In this document: positions 23,989 to 27,631 of the stretch, piece after piece
How positions within the stretch are numbered: the first letter of the stretch is position 1
How the letters are laid out: every line of letters starts with the position of its first letter
Assembly (NCBI GenBank): GCA_963548155.1
Contig: CAUUTP010000017.1
Span: 1-27,631 of the forward strand
Origin: Eikenella sp963548155
GTDB lineage: Bacteria; Pseudomonadota; Gammaproteobacteria; Burkholderiales; Neisseriaceae
Length of the DNA stretch: 27,631 bases
Direction of reading: 5' to 3'
Made by a program: the position numbers and the translations under genes
Notes under the pieces: generated by a model
What the model saw: only the letters and a program-made list of their open reading frames with translations
Database searches by the model: none
What the model was told of the DNA's origin: nothing

Positions 23989-24270
23989 AAGCCTGCCCTA
24001 CTACTGAAACACATTTTTTATAGGTGGTGAGCCACAAATCATGTCTGTAGGCGGAAAGGCAACACAACGCTGCAACCACAAAATAAGCACTTAAACGATA
24101 CCCTTTTCAGGTAGCCTCACCATCCAGCAGGCTACCTGAAAGCGCAGCTTCAACGAAGTTAAAACGAGGGTTCCTCAGGAGGCCGAGTTTCTGAGAGGCG
24201 GACCACGGTTTGACAAAGTGAAAGCTGAGTTACTGCCCAGCTAAAGTGCAGCTGCAACGCAGTTCAAACA
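23989..24270 (+). repeat. DUS pair and long DUS-anchored modular repeat
   Basis: A DUS inverted pair (24106-24117 and 24129-24140) lies between convergent coaBC and rpsO. From the second DUS runs the longest modular repeat: AGCTTCAACGAAGTTAAAAC, GAGGGTTCCTCAGGAGGCCG, AGTTTC, then diverged units and a final CAGCTAAAGTGCAGCTGC with AACGCAGTTCAAAC, to about 24270. The first 100 bases hold nothing I recognise. Confidence 0.65.
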
Positions 24271-24310
24271 AAAAACCGTGCCGCCGGAGTTTTCCGGCGG
24301 CACGGTTTTT
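24271..24310. terminator. Strong intrinsic terminator of rpsO
   Basis: Perfectly symmetrical: AAAAACCGTGCCGCCGGA and TCCGGCGGCACGGTTTTT around a four-base loop, 12 bases after the rpsO stop. With A and T runs on both sides it can work in both directions. Confidence 0.95.
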
Positions 24311-24322
24311 ATTGGACAACGA

Positions 24323-24592
24323 TTACTTACGCAGATTCAGGCGGGTAATCACATCACGGTAGGTGTCCACATCGGTGTTGCGCAGGTAGGCCAACAGGCG
24401 GCGGCGGGCGCTCACCATTTTCAACAGGCCGCGGCGGCTGTGGAAATCTTTCGGGTTGGCTTTGAAGTGCGGAGCCAGATCGTTGATGCGGAAAGTCAAG
24501 AGAGCGATTTGCACTTCAGAAGAGCCAGTATCGCCTTCTTTGCGCTGGAAATCTTTGATGATTTGCGCTTTTTGTTCTACGGTTAATGCCAT
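24323..24592 (-). CDS. rpsO: 30S ribosomal protein S15
   Basis: Binds 16S rRNA helices in the central domain and helps assemble the small subunit platform. The 89-residue protein (MALTVEQKAQIIKDFQRKEG) has the family's normal length and the conserved DTGSSEVQIALLTFRINDL, HFKANPKDFHSRRGLLKMVS and RRRLLAYLRN. The ATG at 24590-24592 has GGAG upstream. A perfect terminator follows. In many bacteria pnp is downstream of rpsO; here it is not. Confidence 0.98.
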   Translation of the reverse strand: MALTVEQKAQIIKDFQRKEGDTGSSEVQIALLTFRINDLAPHFKANPKDFHSRRGLLKMVSARRRLLAYLRNTDVDTYRDVITRLNLRK

Positions 24593-24767
24593 AATAAAAC
24601 TCCAAAAATATAGCCTTGCGGCCGGACAAGCTGGCCGAGCCGGGAAGACCCACGCCAACTCCTATATGCCTGCTAAAACAGGCAGGCGCGGATTATGGCA
24701 CAAAACCGCTGTCAAAAACAGCCGCATAGGCAAAATCGCACTAAAGATGATGCCGCTGTGCAACCAA

Positions 24768-24820
24768 AAGGCTACCTGAAAACGAGGCTTCCAAAGAAAG
24801 CTGAGTTTTCAGGTAGCCTT
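24768..24820 (-). terminator. DUS inverted pair with a short modular insert
   Basis: Forward DUS 24769-24780 and reverse DUS 24808-24819. The loop is a fragment of the second repeat module (CGAGGCTTCCAAAGAAAGCT, then GAGTTTTC). It lies 23 bases beyond the stop of the TrmH-family gene. Confidence 0.7.
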
Positions 24821-24842
24821 TTGCGCAAAAACCAAACTTCCG

Positions 24843-25619
24843 CTACAACCGCTGCCGCATCTGCTCAAACAAGCAAACGGTGGCCGCCATCGCCACGTTC
24901 AGCGATTCGGTTTGTGCCGCCATCGGAATATGTACGAGGCGGCTGGCTGCTGCCAGCATGGTTTCGCTCACGCCCGCGCCTTCGTTGCCAAACAACCAAG
25001 CGGCGGATGCGCACAAATCGCAATCGTACAGGTTTACGCTGTTGCGGTGCAGCGCGGTGGCCAACAGTGGCACGCAGCATCGTTCCCGCCACGAGGCCAA
25101 ATCCGGCTCAACAAATAAGCGCAGCGCGAAATGTGCCCCCATGCCCGCACGCAGCACCTTGGGCGACCACGCATCGGCACAATCGGCAGAAAGCACCACC
25201 TGCCCCACGCCCGCTGCCGCCGCGCTGCGCAGAATCGTGCCGATATTACCCGGGTCTTGAATACGCTCCAGCACCACGCAATCGGCCTCGGCATCAAACG
25301 GTTCGGTGGGCGGCAGCGCAATCAGCGCGGTGATTTCTTCGGCATCGGTGAGGCTGGTGATTTTCTGCAAGGCCGCGCCCGCCGTCTGCACCACCCGTTC
25401 GGATGGCAGCTGCGAGAGCAACTGCACGGTTTCCGGCTGCTGCATTTTGCTGGCCGGCACATAAGCTTGCAGCACCTGCCCGCCGGCCTGCAAATAGGCG
25501 GCGAGCAAATGCACCCCTTCCAGCACGGCCTGCCCGCTCTCGCGGCGCGCACGGGCGCTGCGCAACAGTCTGGCCAGATGTTTGAGCGCAGGGTTTTGGG
25601 CGGATTCGATGGTGTTCAT
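24843..25619 (-). CDS. TrmH/SpoU-family RNA 2'-O-methyltransferase
   Basis: A SAM-dependent ribose methyltransferase of the SPOUT class, acting on rRNA or tRNA. The 258-residue protein has an N-terminal substrate-binding domain (SAQNPALKHLARLLRSARAR, VLEGVHLLAAYLQ). The catalytic knot motifs follow: VVLERIQDPGNIGTILRSAA (motif 1, with Asn and Arg), WLFGNEGAGVSETM (motif 2) and VHIPMAAQTESLNVAMAATV (motif 3). It is close to RlmB/TsnR-like proteins, but the target base cannot be told from sequence. The ATG at 25617-25619 is the natural family start. Confidence 0.9.
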   Translation of the reverse strand: MNTIESAQNPALKHLARLLRSARARRESGQAVLEGVHLLAAYLQAGGQVLQAYVPASKMQQPETVQLLSQLPSERVVQTAGAALQKITSLTDAEEITALIALPPTEPFDAEADCVVLERIQDPGNIGTILRSAAAAGVGQVVLSADCADAWSPKVLRAGMGAHFALRLFVEPDLASWRERCCVPLLATALHRNSVNLYDCDLCASAAWLFGNEGAGVSETMLAAASRLVHIPMAAQTESLNVAMAATVCLFEQMRQRL

Positions 25620-25656
25620 GGCGGCGGATTATATAGCAGGGCAAGGTAATTTTGCT

Positions 25657-25788
25657 TTTCAGGCAGCCTTTCGACACACAAACCAAAGGCTACCTGAAAA
25701 CGAGGGTTCCGTAGGAAGACGAGTTTCTGCAAAGCTAAAGCGCAGCTTCAACGAAGTTAAAACTGCTTTCCCATTTTTCAGGTAGCCT
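25657..25788 (+). repeat. DUS-anchored modular repeat between the EIIC and TrmH genes
   Basis: A variant reverse DUS (TTCAGGCAGCCT, 25658-25669, the word reported for Simonsiella) is followed by a standard forward DUS (25687-25698). From it run GAGGGTTCCGTAGGAAGACG, AGTTTC, TGCAAAGCTAAAGCGC and AGCTTCAACGAAGTTAAAAC. A reverse DUS at 25777-25788 closes the element just after the EIIC stop. Confidence 0.7.
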
Positions 25789-25792
25789 CTTT

Positions 25793-26836
25793 TCATGACA
25801 CATCAATCTTGTAATCTTCCGGCGCAATCCATTTAAGCTTATTCACAAACAGCCAATCCACCGCAAACGCCCCGGCCACGGGCACAATCACAAACACCAG
25901 CAGCGACACCGCCAGCTGCCCCGCGCCCCAGCCGGCGAGTTTCAAATGGTTCACCGGCCCGATGAGGCCGCTGATGCCAAAGCCCGCACTAAATTCCGTG
26001 CCTTGGATGCGAAACAGCGAAGCCAGCACCCCGGCCAATGCGGCATTGAGCATAATCGGCAGCAAGAGCTTGGGTTTGGCCACGATATTGGGCATCGAAA
26101 GCTTGGGCGAGCCCACAAAATGCGCCGCGCAAGTGCCCAATGGGTTTACCCGCCGCCCGGCCACGGCCAACGAAAACGCACAGGCGCAAATACCCAAATT
26201 GGCCGCACCCGAGCCCACCCCGGCCAAGTGGATTGCCGTGGCAATGCCCACAGACGACACCGGCGACACAATCAGGCAGGCAAACGCGATGGCAATCAAC
26301 ACCGCCATCAGCGTTTGCTCCAGCGTGAGCAGGTGGGCAATCCACGAGCCCAGCAGCTGCGAAAAGGCGATGAAATACGGAAACGCCAGCCGCCCCAGCG
26401 CGCCCGCCACAAACAGGCTCACCACAGGCACCACCAAAATCGCATAGCCGCGCACCTTGCCGCGCAGCAGCACAATCAGGCCGGCGGCAATGCCGGCAGT
26501 GAACACCATGGTGAAAATATCGCCCGTGCCCTTGAGCTGGATAATGCCGTCGGCAAAACGCACCGCTCCGCCGGCCGCCATGGTGGCCAGCCCCACCGAA
26601 ATCGATTCAATCGGCGTGAATTTAAACATATAGCCGATGGCCACGCCCACGGCGATGCCGACCATGGCGTTGGTGGCGCCGATCATCTGCGTAAGCATGC
26701 CCAGCGGCTCGCAATACGGCGTGAGCGCCTTAAACAGCTCGCCCAACAGCGCACCCGGCACCAGGGCGACCACAATGCCTAAGGCCGAGCCGTTGAGCAG
26801 GTGCATCATGAAGGATTTGGGGGTGAGTTTTTCCAC
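25793..26836 (-). CDS. PTS EIIC-like permease (PTS_EIIC_2 family)
   Basis: A polytopic inner-membrane protein of 347 residues related to sugar-specific EIIC components. It has about ten hydrophobic segments, with family-like stretches HLLNGSALGIVVALVPGALL, GVAIGYMFKFTPIESISVGL, GIATAIHLAGVGSGAANLGI and GFGISGLIGPVNHL. The start is GTG (26834-26836), supported by AGGAG seven bases upstream. No EIIA or EIIB is beside it, so whether it transports a sugar through the phosphotransferase system is uncertain; stand-alone members of this family are common in Neisseriaceae. Confidence 0.82.
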   Translation of the reverse strand: MEKLTPKSFMMHLLNGSALGIVVALVPGALLGELFKALTPYCEPLGMLTQMIGATNAMVGIAVGVAIGYMFKFTPIESISVGLATMAAGGAVRFADGIIQLKGTGDIFTMVFTAGIAAGLIVLLRGKVRGYAILVVPVVSLFVAGALGRLAFPYFIAFSQLLGSWIAHLLTLEQTLMAVLIAIAFACLIVSPVSSVGIATAIHLAGVGSGAANLGICACAFSLAVAGRRVNPLGTCAAHFVGSPKLSMPNIVAKPKLLLPIMLNAALAGVLASLFRIQGTEFSAGFGISGLIGPVNHLKLAGWGAGQLAVSLLVFVIVPVAGAFAVDWLFVNKLKWIAPEDYKIDVS

Positions 26837-27176
26837 GATTCCGCTCCTGTTTGTTGTATTAAGATAGTTGGCTTGACTATAGACCCGCTGCTAAAAGATC
26901 GTCAATTTGGTGGGGACTATTTTCAGGTAGCCTTTGATTAGGGTAAAAGAAACAGTGCCCACAGCAGGAGAAGTGGCCAAATTGATAGGCCACAGCATAA
27001 CTTGTTTGGTGCCAGTTAGCTTGCTGCGTCATTCCTGCAAGGCCTCCCCTACCCTAACAAACTAGATGCCCAACACATAAAAAGGCACACCGCTTTGGCG
27101 GTGTGCTTGAAGTTTTCAGGTAGCCCTAAGATGGGGGAAAGGCTACCTGAAAATGGCAGACTTCATGGCAAACAGC
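26837..27176. other. Intergenic region upstream of the EIIC-like gene, with one DUS
   Basis: Holds the leader of the EIIC-like gene, one reverse DUS at 26922-26933, and the terminators of nrdD at the right end. The remaining bases show no gene or RNA that I recognise. Confidence 0.5.
27085..27152 (-). terminator. Terminators downstream of nrdD
   Basis: GCACACCGC (27085-27093) pairs with GCGGTGTGC (27098-27106) and is followed on the minus strand by TTTTT. Before it, nearer to nrdD, is a DUS pair (27115-27126 with one mismatch, and 27140-27151). Confidence 0.85.
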
Positions 27177-27631
27177 TTAGGCGACTTGCCGCCATTTCTG
27201 CTGTTGCTGCTCACGGTGGTAGTGCCGCAGTGCGTGTTCTTTGCGACGACCGCTGCTGAATGCGGATACGCGTTTCAGGTAGCCGATGACACGGGTGCCG
27301 TAGTCGATGTCGTGCGACCCACAGGTAGAACAGGCGTGCAGGGTGCGTTTGTCGATGTGGCCGCAGCCGTTGCAGATGGTGATGCGTACGTTCACGCAGA
27401 AGTAGTTGCAGCCGGTTTGTGCGGCAATGTCCAAGAGCGAGCGGTAGCCAGATTCGGGCAGGGCTTCGTCGAGGTTCAGGTGTAGTGCGGAGCCGCCATC
27501 AAGCCAGTCCACCAGCTCTTTGCCGTGCAGCAGGAATTTATCGAGCGCATTAATTTCTTCGTCTTCGACGACGTAGAAATAGGAGTTGTAGCAGTCGCGG
27601 CTGACTTTGTAGCCGTCGGCTTTGTCCCATT
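27177..27631 (-). CDS. nrdD: Anaerobic ribonucleoside-triphosphate reductase, C-terminal part
   Basis: Class III reductase that makes deoxynucleotides without oxygen, using a glycyl radical formed by NrdG. About 150 C-terminal residues are visible. They include WDKADGYKVSRDCYNSYFYV, KFLLHGKELVDWLDGGSALH and the zinc site with two CxxC pairs (CNGCGHI and CSTCGSH). The likely radical Gly is in TRVIGYLKRVSAFSSGRR. The 5' part is beyond the right edge. A DUS-like word at 27274-27285 lies inside the coding region, close to the glycyl site. Its presence fits a facultatively anaerobic oral organism. Confidence 0.95.
   Translation of the reverse strand, partial: WDKADGYKVSRDCYNSYFYVVEDEEINALDKFLLHGKELVDWLDGGSALHLNLDEALPESGYRSLLDIAAQTGCNYFCVNVRITICNGCGHIDKRTLHACSTCGSHDIDYGTRVIGYLKRVSAFSSGRRKEHALRHYHREQQQQKWRQVA

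Noticed and set aside
25946..26782. 278-codon plus-strand frame
   Set aside because: Antisense of the EIIC-like permease; Arg/His/Gln-rich shadow of hydrophobic codons.

Overview
The window is from a member of the Neisseriaceae, most likely Eikenella. More than 30 copies of AGGCTACCTGAA or its reverse complement, the published Eikenella-type DNA uptake sequence (DUS), are scattered between genes. Protein matches (GcvT, LuxS, MurJ, SdaA) also fit Neisseriaceae. Many DUS copies sit as inverted pairs behind genes, where they probably double as terminators.

Layout, left to right. At 1-733 is the 5' two thirds of gcvT (minus strand), with a leader rich in alternative hairpins. At 867-4745 is a serine module: sdaA (in-frame stop), sdaC (one-base frameshift), and a divergent Lrp/AsnC-type regulator. 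This block is AT-richer than its surroundings and carries a pair of DUS-like words in another dialect (AGGCCATCTGAA). At 5051-12532 are mainly housekeeping genes: a YbaN-like membrane protein, an exported coiled-coil protein, a YciO-like protein, tpx, a TlpA/ScsD-like thioredoxin, an unknown protein, murJ, a small membrane protein, luxS and a YbcJ-like S4 protein. At 12634-14765 is an accessory pair: a Cys-rich protein with an Ig-like segment and an unassigned C-terminal domain, followed by a small secreted protein. At 14897-18190 is a polyamine ABC transporter operon (potG-potH-potI). At 18752-22462 are two surface-protein genes, an OmpA/RmpM-like protein and a type V autotransporter, both with frameshifts. 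At 22801-27631 are coaBC, rpsO, a TrmH-family methyltransferase, a PTS EIIC-like permease and the 3' end of nrdD.

The intergenic DNA is the most unusual part. Two full-length Correia-type elements (about 105 bp, TATAGTG...CACTATA ends) lie at 8666-8771 and 18499-18603, and a possible remnant lies at 6447-6475. A separate family of modular repeats starts directly at a DUS and extends away from it in one direction. It occurs at about nine places. I do not know a published name for it.

Four genes carry lesions: sdaA (stop), sdaC (-1), the OmpA-like gene (-1) and the autotransporter (two +1 and a lost ATG). All are in serine catabolism or at the cell surface. No frame lesion was noticed in the remaining genes. 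This suggests real decay or on/off variation, but base-calling errors in short homopolymers cannot be excluded from the sequence alone.
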